Source: an uncultured Clostridium sp. (GTDB lineage: Bacteria > Bacillota > Clostridia > Lachnospirales > Lachnospiraceae). From it: DNA of 19,371 nucleotides. Positions within the stretch are counted from its first letter, which is position 1. Each line of letters starts with the position of its first letter. The stretch is from the NCBI GenBank assembly GCA_945946715.1, contig CAMEWU010000014.1, forward strand, positions 1-19,371, given 5' to 3'. Positions 1-7,167 of this stretch are shown in pieces. The notes below the pieces were generated by a model, which did no database searches, was not told where the DNA came from, and saw nothing but the letters and a program-made list of their open reading frames with translations. The position numbers were made by a program, and so were the translations under genes.

Positions 1-423
1 AACACAATAATACTTATCATCTGTTCCCAGTTCATCTACGATTTTTTCATAAGCTTTTTCAACGCCCATCATTTCTAAGGAATGGATATACTCTAAGTTA
101 ACAACCGTCTGGTCATGGAACTCATATTCCCCTACCCCTACTGCGGTTTTTAACACACGACCAGCAGCAGCAATACAGACTTCTGTCAGATTTCTGCCTA
201 TCTGTAATTCCAATTCTGATTTTACATAAGCAATTTCCGAAGCAACCGTACCAATGTCATGAATCTGTCCATCTAACATTGCTCTTGTTTCATGTAACTT
301 CACACATTGAGCTACAACATGGAAGCCCTCTATATCCTGATATCCGACGGTTCCCACGATGCTTCTGGTGCCAATATCCAATCCAAACACCAATGGCTGT
401 GGGTATTTTGTTAATGCTGCCAT
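1..423 (-). CDS. FtsA-like actin-fold ATPase, N-terminal 141 residues (truncated by window edge)
   Basis: The reading frame is open from an ATG at 421-423 to the left edge, so only the N-terminus is seen and no stop is present. Residues 11-24 (LVFGLDIGTRSIVG) match the phosphate-1 motif of the actin/Hsp70/FtsA superfamily. The following stretch, including VVAQCVKLHETRAM, resembles FtsA/PilM-type proteins, which bind ATP and tether cell-division or membrane machinery. A GGAGG site lies 4 nt upstream of the chosen ATG. An in-frame ATG 12 nt further up overlaps that site and is less likely. The gene follows coaE by 21 nt and is probably cotranscribed with polA-coaE. Clostridia often carry a long FtsA-domain protein distinct from canonical FtsA; whether this is that paralogue cannot be decided from 141 residues. 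The fold assignment is firm, the precise role is not. Confidence 0.75.
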   Translation of the reverse strand, partial: MAALTKYPQPLVFGLDIGTRSIVGTVGYQDIEGFHVVAQCVKLHETRAMLDGQIHDIGTVASEIAYVKSELELQIGRNLTEVCIAAAGRVLKTAVGVGEYEFHDQTVVNLEYIHSLEMMGVEKAYEKIVDELGTDDKYYCV

Positions 424-444
424 ACTGCCTCCCATGCTACTATT

Positions 445-1062
445 TTATCCATTTATTTTAACACATTTCGAAGAGTTGTTCAATAATAGTTCCATCTGTT
501 TTTGGGTATTGTCAATGGAATCATCATTCTTCAATATATAAGTACAGTGATTCCGATAAAATTCATCGGAAGATTGATTTTTCATGATTGACTGACACTT
601 TTCCAGACTATAGCTTCTTGATGCCATCAATCGTTGTATACGCACAGAATCCGGTGCATATATGTACCAGAGTTCATCACAAATATCCTGATAGCCATCT
701 TCAATTAGCAATGCAGCCTCAATTACACAGTACTCTGTATCGTTTGCAATCTGGTGTTGGTGAATTTGATTTAAAATATAATGTTTCACTTCTGGATGTA
801 CAATCTGGTTTAACTTGTTCAGAAGCTCAGGATTCCGAAATACAATTTGAGATAATTCTTCCCGAATGATGTTTCCTTCCTTATCCAGAATTGAAGCTGG
901 AAATGCTTTTAGAATCCTATTATAAGCTGGCTGCCCCGGTTCCATCAACAAATGTGCAATTTTATCTGCCTCCAGGATAACTGCATTGTATTGTTTTTGA
1001 AAAATGGAAAGTATGGTGCTTTTTCCAGCACCGATTCCACCAGTAATTCCAATTACTTTCAT
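445..1062 (-). CDS. coaE: Dephospho-CoA kinase
   Basis: The 205-residue product phosphorylates the ribose 3'-hydroxyl of dephospho-CoA, the last step of coenzyme A synthesis in the cytosol. The P-loop GGIGAGKST is at residues 8-16. The LEADKIAHLL segment (about residues 30-39), the VHPEVK segment (about 87-92) and the VIEAALLIEDG segment (about 113-123) are typical of the CoaE family, and the length is normal. An AGGAG site about 11 nt before the ATG overlaps the polA stop codon, which suggests coupling to polA. It sits 14 nt after polA and 21 nt before the FtsA-like gene. A polA-coaE neighbourhood is common in Firmicutes. No oddities seen. Confidence 0.96.
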   Translation of the reverse strand: MKVIGITGGIGAGKSTILSIFQKQYNAVILEADKIAHLLMEPGQPAYNRILKAFPASILDKEGNIIREELSQIVFRNPELLNKLNQIVHPEVKHYILNQIHQHQIANDTEYCVIEAALLIEDGYQDICDELWYIYAPDSVRIQRLMASRSYSLEKCQSIMKNQSSDEFYRNHCTYILKNDDSIDNTQKQMELLLNNSSKCVKING

Positions 1063-1076
1063 AGGCTTATTCTCTC

Positions 1077-3710
1077 CTATTTAGCATCATACCAATTATC
1101 TGCAACATGAACGTCAACATCCAATGGAACCAGAAGTTGAACGGCATGCTCCATTTCTTCTTTAAGAATTCCCGTAACTATAGTTACTTCTTCATTTTTT
1201 GTCTCAATTAATAATTCGTCATGAATCTGCAATATTAAGCGGGACTCCAGCTTTTCTTTTTTCAATCGTTCCCGTACCCGATTCATGGCAATTTTAATAA
1301 TATCTGCTGCTGTTCCCTGAATCGGGGAATTCATTGCAATTCGTTCCCCAAAATTTCTTTGCATAAAATTGCTAGACCGAATCTCCGGAACCGGGCGGAT
1401 TCGGTGGAACATGGTTTCCACATAACCCTGCTTCTTTGCTACTTCTACTTGATGCTCTAAAAAAGCTTTGATGTTAGGATAAGTAGCAAAATAACGTTCA
1501 ATATACTCCGCGGCGTCTTTCCGTGAAATATTCAAATCCTGACTTAATCCATAAGCACTTATGCCATATACAATACCAAAGTTTACTGCTTTTGCACTAC
1601 GTCTTTGTAAAGGAGTTACTTCATTGATTGGCACATCAAACACTTCAGCAGCTGTTGTTGCATGAATGTCCTGATTATTACGAAAGGCATTTAAGAGAAC
1701 AGGATCTTCAGAAAGATGTGCCAACACCCTTAATTCAATTTGGGAATAATCCGCATCTACGAATACATAACCATCTTTTGGAACAAAAACCTTTCGAATC
1801 ATCCGACCAAGTGGCATACGAATAGGAATATTCTGTAAATTAGGTTCTGTACTGCTGATTCGTCCTGTAGCAGTAATTGTCTGATGAAATTTGCCATGGA
1901 TTCGCTCATCCGATTGAATGTAAGCAGACAATCCATCTGCATAAGTTGACTTCAATTTTGTCAGTTGGCGAAATTCTAATATAGCCGGTATAATTGGATG
2001 TTCTGACTGGATTTTCTCCAGTACTTCCACGTTGGTAGAATATCCGGTTTTTGTTTTTTTACCACCCGGAAGTTTCATTTGTTCAAATAAAACTTCTCCC
2101 AATTGTTTCGGTGACTGAATATTAAAGGTTTCACCAGCCATTTCATGAATGGAAGATTCCAACTCCTGAATCCGGTCTGACAGCTGGCTTCCATATTCTC
2201 CCAATGCTTCCCGTTGTACCTGAATTCCCCATCGTTCCATTTCATACAGCGAGTACATAGTAGGACATTCAATATTCCAATACAGTTCCAGCATATGCTT
2301 TGAGGATAACTCTGTTTCTATTTTCTTGCCGGCCTGAAAAATGACACAGATTTCATTTGCCAGCAGTTCCTGTACATTGTTATCCTGAATGGTAAAAGCA
2401 GTTATTTCTGCTTTTCCAAGCAGTTCTGTTCGGGAAGGAACCGTAATACCTAAAATATCACGGGCAATATCATCATAGTAATAAGTATCTTTTAAAGGAT
2501 TTAACAAATAACAGGCAACGGCCAAGTCCATAATTTCGACGGTATCAATACGCTCATTTATGAGATGTAATTGATTTTTCCATCCACAAGTTACAGCCTT
2601 ACGTTTTCCTTTTATAAGGGAAGCCAATTTGTCTAACAGGTAATCTTCTGTAATAAATCCACCTGCAGGGATTAAGATACCTTTCCCTGAATCTGTTGCA
2701 AAACAAATTCCCAAAAAGCCTTGCTCCCCTGTGATGCATTGAAAAGCCAGATAATCCGACTGGTTTGCTGTGTCAAACCAGGTTTCTGCAACTGGTAAAT
2801 CATCAATGATTTCTAATTCTGCCTCAAAAGCTTTGACCTGCATTGGTTGTGAAAACCGAGTTAATATACTTTTCAATTCCAGTTTTTTAAAAAGCTCGTA
2901 AGAAGCCTCATTAAAAAACTCATTTCGTTCCATGTCATCCAAAGTAACATCTAATTCACAATCCAGTTTAATGGTTGCAAGTTCTTTACTCATTATTGCC
3001 TGATCATAGTAATTCGTTAGGTTTTCTCTGGCTTTATTCGGTTTTATTTCATCAATATGTGCATAAGCATTTTCAATTGATTTGAATTCGGTTATGATTT
3101 TTGTCGCAGTTTTTTCTCCTATTCCCGGTACACCCGGTATATTGTCAGAAGCATCGCCCATTAAGCCTTTTAAATCTATGAATTCTGTTGGAGTTACCTG
3201 ATAACGTTCCAGCACATCAGAAGCAAAATAGTTTTCAACTACAGTACCGGAAGATTTTGTCTTAGGTATCCTTACCTGAATCTCATCAGTTGCAAGCTGT
3301 AGTAAATCTCTGTCTCCGGAAACAATTGTGACAGAAAAACCTTGTTTTAATCCTTGTCTGGACAAGGTTCCTATAATATCATCTGCCTCATAACCACCCT
3401 GCTCTACTGTTTTGATATTCATTGCATGTAATACATCTTTCATAACAGGAACCTGTTGGCGAAGCTCTTCCGGCATTGGTTTTCTTGTGCCCTTATATGC
3501 CTCATACTGAAGATGTCGAAAGGTTGGCTGATGAACATCAAATGCCACACACAAATGAGTCGGTTGCTCTTCCTCTGTTAATTTCAATAAAATATTCAAA
3601 AAACCAAGAATTGCATTGGTATGCAATCCCTGGGAATTGGATAAATCCGGCAAACCATAAAATGCCCGATTCAAAATACTATGTCCATCAATCAATAACA
3701 GTTTTTTCAA
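1077..3710 (-). CDS. polA: DNA polymerase I
   Basis: The 877-residue product performs Okazaki-fragment maturation and repair synthesis. The N-terminal 5' nuclease domain (about 1-290) begins KKLLLIDGHS and contains EADDIIGTL and GDASDNIPGVPGIGEKTA. The central domain (about 300-470) has the place of the 3'-5' proofreading exonuclease, but the expected first motif (Asp-x-Glu) reads as AFQCI, so it is probably inactive, as in Bacillus-type Pol I. The polymerase domain carries motif A (DADYSQIELR, catalytic Asp near 654), the O-helix (RRSAKAVNFGIVYG, Lys near 707) and motif C (QIHDELL, Asp near 831). The start codon is TTG, chosen because AAGGAG lies 9 nt upstream and the protein then begins at the family's usual N-terminus. 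It overlaps the upstream anti-sigma-like gene by 23 nt, so the two are probably translationally coupled. Confidence 0.97.
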   Translation of the reverse strand: MKKLLLIDGHSILNRAFYGLPDLSNSQGLHTNAILGFLNILLKLTEEEQPTHLCVAFDVHQPTFRHLQYEAYKGTRKPMPEELRQQVPVMKDVLHAMNIKTVEQGGYEADDIIGTLSRQGLKQGFSVTIVSGDRDLLQLATDEIQVRIPKTKSSGTVVENYFASDVLERYQVTPTEFIDLKGLMGDASDNIPGVPGIGEKTATKIITEFKSIENAYAHIDEIKPNKARENLTNYYDQAIMSKELATIKLDCELDVTLDDMERNEFFNEASYELFKKLELKSILTRFSQPMQVKAFEAELEIIDDLPVAETWFDTANQSDYLAFQCITGEQGFLGICFATDSGKGILIPAGGFITEDYLLDKLASLIKGKRKAVTCGWKNQLHLINERIDTVEIMDLAVACYLLNPLKDTYYYDDIARDILGITVPSRTELLGKAEITAFTIQDNNVQELLANEICVIFQAGKKIETELSSKHMLELYWNIECPTMYSLYEMERWGIQVQREALGEYGSQLSDRIQELESSIHEMAGETFNIQSPKQLGEVLFEQMKLPGGKKTKTGYSTNVEVLEKIQSEHPIIPAILEFRQLTKLKSTYADGLSAYIQSDERIHGKFHQTITATGRISSTEPNLQNIPIRMPLGRMIRKVFVPKDGYVFVDADYSQIELRVLAHLSEDPVLLNAFRNNQDIHATTAAEVFDVPINEVTPLQRRSAKAVNFGIVYGISAYGLSQDLNISRKDAAEYIERYFATYPNIKAFLEHQVEVAKKQGYVETMFHRIRPVPEIRSSNFMQRNFGERIAMNSPIQGTAADIIKIAMNRVRERLKKEKLESRLILQIHDELLIETKNEEVTIVTGILKEEMEHAVQLLVPLDVDVHVADNWYDAK

Positions 3711-4242
3711 CTTGACTCGCTCCTTCTTGTATCATTAAATAACTATGTAATCGTTCATAAAAGCTGCTTTGTTCTTTTTGTTCTTGTTGTTCCATATAGC
3801 TTGCTAAATCAAATGCTTCTTCTTCTGCATGGAATAAAGACTCGCCAAAATAGTCGTAATAATAGGTTTTCGATTGTGCAGCTTTGATTGCTTCCTGTTC
3901 TTGTAAATACTTTGCATTCTGATAGCTTTCATATCCAAAGAACCCAACTGTACATATTATGGCAATCACCAGTACAATGGAGGAACCGGTTAGTTTTCGA
4001 CGGTTTTGGATGTGTTTATATTCCGCATTTAATTTCTCTTCCATCTGAGCCTTAAAATTCGTAGAAAGCTCCTGATCTTCATCCAGCTGTTTCATACCGA
4101 CTAAAAGTGTATAGTAAATCTCTAATTCCTCGGCACAATTTTCACAGCTTCGAATATGCCGTATAAATTCCAGCACTTCGCTATCATCAAGTTTGTCTTC
4201 AATAAAGGCTACAATCTTTGATTGTGCTTCTAAACAATTCAT
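3688..4242 (-). CDS. Zinc-finger anti-sigma-factor-like membrane protein
   Basis: This 184-residue protein has the architecture of a ZAS-type anti-sigma factor. Its N-terminal cytosolic domain has a Cys at residue 3 and H29-x3-C33-x2-C36 (HIRSCENC), a charged linker, one transmembrane helix (about 87-104, GSSIVLVIAIICTVGFFG), and an acidic, Tyr-rich 80-residue outer part. ZAS proteins sequester ECF sigma factors at the membrane until proteolysis frees them. No sigma-factor gene lies beside it here, which is unusual for the class. The start is set at the ATG of 4240-4242, preceded by GGTGG 5 nt upstream; a GTG nine bases further up is possible but has no good ribosome site. It follows prsW by about 21 nt and overlaps polA. 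Since PrsW is a site-1 protease for an anti-sigma factor in Bacillus, the neighbour is a candidate protease for this protein; this is inference. Confidence 0.75.
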   Translation of the reverse strand: MNCLEAQSKIVAFIEDKLDDSEVLEFIRHIRSCENCAEELEIYYTLLVGMKQLDEDQELSTNFKAQMEEKLNAEYKHIQNRRKLTGSSIVLVIAIICTVGFFGYESYQNAKYLQEQEAIKAAQSKTYYYDYFGESLFHAEEEAFDLASYMEQQEQKEQSSFYERLHSYLMIQEGASQVEKTVID

Positions 4243-4263
4243 ATCATCCACCAGCTTTATTTT

Positions 4264-5481
4264 CTATCTGCGAATCGCATTATAATAAAAGCGAACATTT
4301 AACAGTTTGCTATTTTCATATATATTCATTCGTATCCGTCGCCACTCATTCTGATTACCCAGATAATAAACATCTGTCAACTGATTGCACCCATCAAAAA
4401 CATGATTTCCTATATATTCAATATGAGGAATCAGAAATTGTTGCAGGCTATAACAATATTCGAATGCAAAATTACCAATACCAACCAAATGATTAGGAAG
4501 AATCACTTCTCTCAGATAAGGGCAGTTAAAAAAGGCAGTATCTTCAATGAGGCGAATATTTGCCGGTAACTGAATATTCACAATGTTCGTGTATGCAAAT
4601 GCTGAACGTGCAATAATTCGAACAGGAAACCGGTCGATTTCTTCCGGAATTACTAAAAGATTTCCCTGAAATGGCCGGGTTAATCCTAAAATCATTACTT
4701 CTCTTTGATCTGTAATTGCATAACGGAGCCATCCGTCCTTTGTTACTTTTACTTTCAAACGACCTGTAATATTATGATCATGCTTTGCAAAATAAATACA
4801 CATAGCAATAGTAAATGCGTACATACCTGCTACAAATACAAAGAATACCAGCATCATTAACCAGTTTCCAGAACTGCAGAAAAAATCATAAAATCCATGA
4901 ATAATCATAGGAACAAACAGACTAAGTCCAATATAGGTAACGCATACTCCTATTTTATGTTGAAACATGGATTCTTTAGCTTTTCCATAAAAATAGCCCA
5001 TAAATATAGCTACCCCTGTATGTAAAGGCACAGCCAGAAAGGCTCTGCCAATGCCGGTACCTAATCCTCCAAGTATTCCCAATTCTAATCTGGAAGAGAA
5101 AACATAACCTATGTTTTCCAGCAGAGCAAATCCCAGAGAGGTAGCAACTGCATAAATAACTCCATCAAATACATAATCAAAATGTTTGTTCTTCCAGGTG
5201 ATTGCAAACATAAATAGAAACTTAAACAATTCTTCTGTAATTGCAACAACAAAAAAATACAAAATAAAATTATATAGAAACGTATCCGGTTTCAAGATAA
5301 CTTCTAAAACAAGCTCACCTATGGCTTCTATAATTATTGTTGGAATGGTACTGAGTATCCCCATCCCCATTAAGGCAAGAACCAGCCAAAATGGCTCCCG
5401 CTCTATTTTATCTCCAAAATATACTAGCGACATTAATACAACTACCGGTATAATTGCTAATATAAATAGTAGTAAATCCAT
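4264..5481 (-). CDS. PrsW-family intramembrane protease with C-terminal BspA-like leucine-rich repeats
   Basis: The 405-residue product has an N-terminal multi-pass membrane domain (about 1-232) with PrsW-type conserved residues: E83-E84-x2-K87 (ITEELFKF), F105-D106 and E122-N123 (LLENIGY), H154 (PLHTGVAIFMGY) and H195-x3-D199 (IHGFYDF). PrsW enzymes are membrane metalloprotease-like proteins; in Bacillus subtilis PrsW makes the first cut in anti-sigma RsiW. After the last helix comes a soluble tail with about four BspA-type leucine-rich units (about 289-375), each with an AF-x2-C/Y-x2-L core followed by LP or IP and IG. This tail is not part of ordinary PrsW. The start ATG at 5479-5481 is chosen because GGAGG sits 8 nt upstream and a sigma-A promoter (5504-5532) lies inside the 17-codon longer frame. 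The next gene encodes an anti-sigma-like protein. Confidence 0.85.
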   Translation of the reverse strand: MDLLLFILAIIPVVVLMSLVYFGDKIEREPFWLVLALMGMGILSTIPTIIIEAIGELVLEVILKPDTFLYNFILYFFVVAITEELFKFLFMFAITWKNKHFDYVFDGVIYAVATSLGFALLENIGYVFSSRLELGILGGLGTGIGRAFLAVPLHTGVAIFMGYFYGKAKESMFQHKIGVCVTYIGLSLFVPMIIHGFYDFFCSSGNWLMMLVFFVFVAGMYAFTIAMCIYFAKHDHNITGRLKVKVTKDGWLRYAITDQREVMILGLTRPFQGNLLVIPEEIDRFPVRIIARSAFAYTNIVNIQLPANIRLIEDTAFFNCPYLREVILPNHLVGIGNFAFEYCYSLQQFLIPHIEYIGNHVFDGCNQLTDVYYLGNQNEWRRIRMNIYENSKLLNVRFYYNAIRR

Positions 5482-5503
5482 TTCTTTATCCTCCAATAAT
5501 TCC

Positions 5504-5532
5504 ATTATATGCGATTCAAAGACTGATTGCAA
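5504..5532 (-). promoter_or_regulatory. Sigma-A promoter for the prsW-polA-coaE cluster
   Basis: On the minus strand TTGCAA (5527-5532) and a perfect TATAAT (5504-5509) are separated by exactly 17 nt. The start point should fall near 5497, about 16 nt before the prsW ATG and just upstream of its GGAGG site. The promoter immediately follows the tRNA-Leu terminator, so the cluster has its own transcription start. Confidence 0.8.
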
Positions 5533-5533
5533 A

Positions 5534-5570
5534 TAAATAAAGCAGTAAGCTCTGCCTACTGCCTTATTTA
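5534..5570 (-). terminator. Intrinsic terminator of the tRNA-Leu transcript
   Basis: Arms at 5534-5547 and 5557-5570 pair over 14 positions with one A-C mismatch around a 9-nt loop. On the minus strand the hairpin is followed by the U-rich run TTTATTTATTT, which starts within the stem. It lies between the tRNA gene and the prsW promoter and separates the two transcription units. Confidence 0.75.
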
Positions 5571-5590
5571 ACCATGTTCATTTTCTAATT

Positions 5591-5626
5591 GTTTGAATAC
5601 TATATGTTGTAAACATAATTTCAAAC
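5591..5626 (-). other. Hairpin in the tRNA-Leu 3' trailer
   Basis: An outer stem GTTTGAA/TTCAAAC (5591-5597 with 5620-5626) encloses an inner perfect stem TATGTT/AACATA (5603-5608 with 5612-5617, loop of 3). Internal loops of 5 and 2 nt separate the stems. No U-run follows, so it is not a terminator by itself. It lies in the roughly 70-nt trailer between the tRNA 3' end and the terminator. Confidence 0.5.
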
Positions 5627-5637
5627 GGATTGTATAA

Positions 5638-5720
5638 TGCCGGCAGCGGGACTTGAACCCGCACGTGGTTGCCCACAACAGATTTTGAGTCTGCCTCGTC
5701 TGCCATTCCGACACGCCGGC
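5638..5720 (-). tRNA. tRNA-Leu, anticodon CAA
   Basis: The 83-nt minus-strand RNA folds as a class II tRNA. The acceptor stem GCCGGCG pairs with TGCCGGC (one G-U pair) and the discriminator base is A. The anticodon arm CAGA-CTCAAAA-TCTG gives anticodon CAA, decoding UUG. The long variable arm GTGG-GCAA-CCAC is typical of leucine tRNAs, and the T arm is GCGGG-TTCAAGT-CCCGC. The 3' CCA is not encoded (TTA follows), so it must be added by nucleotidyltransferase. It stands alone with its own promoter and terminator. Confidence 0.96.
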
Positions 5721-5756
5721 AGTTAATCTAAGGATTAACTTGACGCTTTGCGTCAA
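5721..5756 (-). other. Two back-to-back hairpins in the tRNA-Leu 5' leader
   Basis: Two perfect inverted repeats fill the space between the predicted transcription start and the first base of the tRNA. One is AGTTAATC/GATTAACT (5721-5728 with 5733-5740, loop of 4), directly abutting tRNA base 1. The other is TTGACGC/GCGTCAA (5740-5746 with 5750-5756, loop of 3), near the expected 5' end of the transcript. They share base 5740. Confidence 0.65.
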
Positions 5757-5764
5757 CAGTTGAT

Positions 5765-5793
5765 AGTATATATGATTCTTTCCTAAATGTCAA
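5765..5793 (-). promoter_or_regulatory. Sigma-A promoter of tRNA-Leu
   Basis: On the minus strand a consensus TTGACA (5788-5793) and TATACT (5765-5770) have 17-nt spacing, as expected for a strong stable-RNA promoter. The start point should lie near 5758. The -35 box overlaps the last bases of the sortase gene. Confidence 0.85.
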
Positions 5794-6599
5794 TCATTTT
5801 CTTCCGGTAAATTTATTTTTCGTGCTACTACTGCAAATCGTCCATCTTCTGTGTGGTAGGCACAAGTTGATAATGTAATTAAAGAGTCACCATAATGAGC
5901 AGTTGCTTCTATGTCATATGAAGTTAATGCTTTTACCTGTTCAACATAAGCATCAAACTCTTCTTCAGAAGCCGCATCAAAAAATTCATAATACTTAAAC
6001 ACATCCGTCTCATCATCGTAAACTTTTGAATAAAAAGCTGCTATGACTTCATATTCACCATCACCATCAATTGTGTGGAAACTAAAACGAGGATGCGTAT
6101 CATAAAACTCCTTGGAATCGTATTTGATAATATCAGAGAACATGGTTCCTGCTTTCATATTATGTCCGTAAATCAGTAAATTGGCAGTTGGTTTGGTAAA
6201 ACTGCAGCGATAATCTAAGAAAGGAAGACCGGAATCATCCCACTCCTGTTCAAAGTTACGATGAATATAATACTCATTTTCGGTCATATTCTGCATAACC
6301 GGATAGTCAACCCTTGTATCCGGAATTGTAATCCATCCGATAAAATCCGGATTTTTCCGATATAATTCAGCATACTTCTTTTGTACAGCCCTGCCATTAA
6401 CCACAACCATCTCCGTTTGTTCAGATGTTGTTGATGGATCCGTATCTTCGTTTACCAATTCTTTCAGTGACGCAACATTATTCTGACTTTTTTGTGTCTT
6501 AAAAAAATAGTTTCCAAGATAACATGCACACGCCAGTGTGATGCATAAACAAAGGATTGCCAGTACAAGCCGGACAATGGATTGCTTTTCCCTTTTCAT
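5790..6599 (-). CDS. Class B sortase
   Basis: The 269-residue product is an extracytoplasmic transpeptidase anchored by an N-terminal transmembrane segment (about 8-33). The catalytic domain has His146 in the YGHNM motif, Cys246 in TLSTC and Arg254 in GRFAVVAR, the complete sortase triad. The WITIPDTRVDYPVMQ segment near 89-103 and the long insertion before the catalytic Cys fit class B (SrtB-like) rather than class A. Such enzymes attach sorting-signal proteins to peptidoglycan or cross-bridges. No protein with a recognisable sorting signal is encoded in this window, so the substrate is unknown. An AAGG site lies 7-8 nt before the ATG. A terminator-like hairpin separates it from the Nudix gene upstream by only 26 nt, so it is read either by partial read-through or from a promoter inside that gene. 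Confidence 0.9.
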   Translation of the reverse strand: MKREKQSIVRLVLAILCLCITLACACYLGNYFFKTQKSQNNVASLKELVNEDTDPSTTSEQTEMVVVNGRAVQKKYAELYRKNPDFIGWITIPDTRVDYPVMQNMTENEYYIHRNFEQEWDDSGLPFLDYRCSFTKPTANLLIYGHNMKAGTMFSDIIKYDSKEFYDTHPRFSFHTIDGDGEYEVIAAFYSKVYDDETDVFKYYEFFDAASEEEFDAYVEQVKALTSYDIEATAHYGDSLITLSTCAYHTEDGRFAVVARKINLPEEND

Positions 6600-6625
6600 A
6601 ATTCAGCCTTTCTTTTTGATAATGA

Positions 6626-6652
6626 GAAAAGAGACCACGGGGGTCTCTTTTC
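6626..6652 (-). terminator. Hairpin terminator or attenuator between Nudix and sortase genes
   Basis: Perfect 11-bp arms GAAAAGAGACC and GGTCTCTTTTC surround a 5-nt loop. On the minus strand the right arm ends in a T-rich run (CTCTTTTCTCATT). The stem overlaps the Nudix stop codon. Because the sortase ribosome site begins only about 15 nt later and no promoter fits between, it may attenuate rather than fully stop transcription. Confidence 0.65.
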
Positions 6653-7103
6653 AAAAATACTTCTTATTTCCCCATTGATTGCTTCGTTTCAGGTCTGTAT
6701 ATTCTGCGTAGGCCTGCTCCAAAATCTGCTTCTCATTCGGAAACTTTAATAAATGATATGCTTCATGATATTTGTAATATCCCGAATCTAAGAAATATTC
6801 TTCTCTTTGTGGTTTACTGTAATAACTATCGGCCATCATAAGATACCAATGTACGTCTTTTTTCACAACTTCTGATGCTGCATTAAACATATAATTACTC
6901 TTTCCTATATATTTAATAATAGTTGCACGTACACCGGTTTCTTCCTGTACCTCACGTAAAGCGGTTTGAGTATGTTCCTCACCCTCTTCAACCGTTCCTT
7001 TTGGCAAAACCCATCCTTCATACTTATTTCTGTAATTCTTATAAAGCAATAAGACTTTGCCTCTGAAAATTACCACACCACCACAGCTTGTTGCCTCAAT
7101 CAT
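6651..7103 (-). CDS. Nudix hydrolase
   Basis: The 150-residue protein has the full Nudix box at residues 36-58: G36, E42, then R50-E51, E54-E55 and G57-V58, matching G-x5-E-x7-RE-U-x-EE-x-G-U. The box binds divalent metal and cleaves nucleoside diphosphates linked to other groups. The N-terminal CGGVVIFRGKVLLLYK strand and WVLPKGTVE lead-in resemble small MutT/Ap4A-hydrolase-type members. The substrate cannot be told from sequence. AGGAGG stands 7 nt upstream of the ATG. The gene has its own sigma-A promoter with inverted repeats around it and ends in a hairpin, so it looks like a separately regulated unit. Confidence 0.9.
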   Translation of the reverse strand: MIEATSCGGVVIFRGKVLLLYKNYRNKYEGWVLPKGTVEEGEEHTQTALREVQEETGVRATIIKYIGKSNYMFNAASEVVKKDVHWYLMMADSYYSKPQREEYFLDSGYYKYHEAYHLLKFPNEKQILEQAYAEYTDLKRSNQWGNKKYF

Positions 7104-7125
7104 TGCAATTCCTCCTGGTGTGACT

Positions 7126-7142
7126 TACTATCATAGATAGTA
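7126..7142. repeat. Inverted repeat overlapping the -10 box and start of the Nudix promoter
   Basis: A perfect TACTATC-ATA-GATAGTA dyad (7-bp arms, 3-nt centre) overlaps the -10 box (7139-7144) and the expected start point near 7132. The position is that of an operator, or alternatively of a 5'-end hairpin in the mRNA. Function is inferred from position only. Confidence 0.5.
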
Positions 7143-7167
7143 TACCAATCTTAGAGTTTGATTTCAA
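7139..7167 (-). promoter_or_regulatory. Sigma-A promoter of the Nudix gene
   Basis: On the minus strand TTGAAA (7162-7167) and TATACT (7139-7144) are exactly 17 nt apart, with the start point expected near 7132, about 29 nt before the ATG. It lies immediately after the pbp stop codon. Confidence 0.75.

Noticed and set aside
588..869. 93-codon plus-strand frame opposite coaE
   Set aside because: It lies wholly antisense to coaE, whose motifs are clear, and has no recognisable domain.
5186..5536. 116-codon plus-strand frame opposite prsW
   Set aside because: It is antisense to a well-supported membrane protein. Its composition (Ile, Ser, Asn, Thr-rich) is the mirror of hydrophobic codons, and no ribosome site was found.
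5591..5626. Nested hairpin as the tRNA terminator
   Set aside because: No U-run follows on the minus strand. The hairpin at 5534-5570 fits a terminator much better.
5568..5756. 62-codon open frame on the minus strand through the tRNA region
   Set aside because: It runs straight through the tRNA-Leu gene and its leader hairpins, has no independent support, and the tRNA cloverleaf fully explains the sequence.
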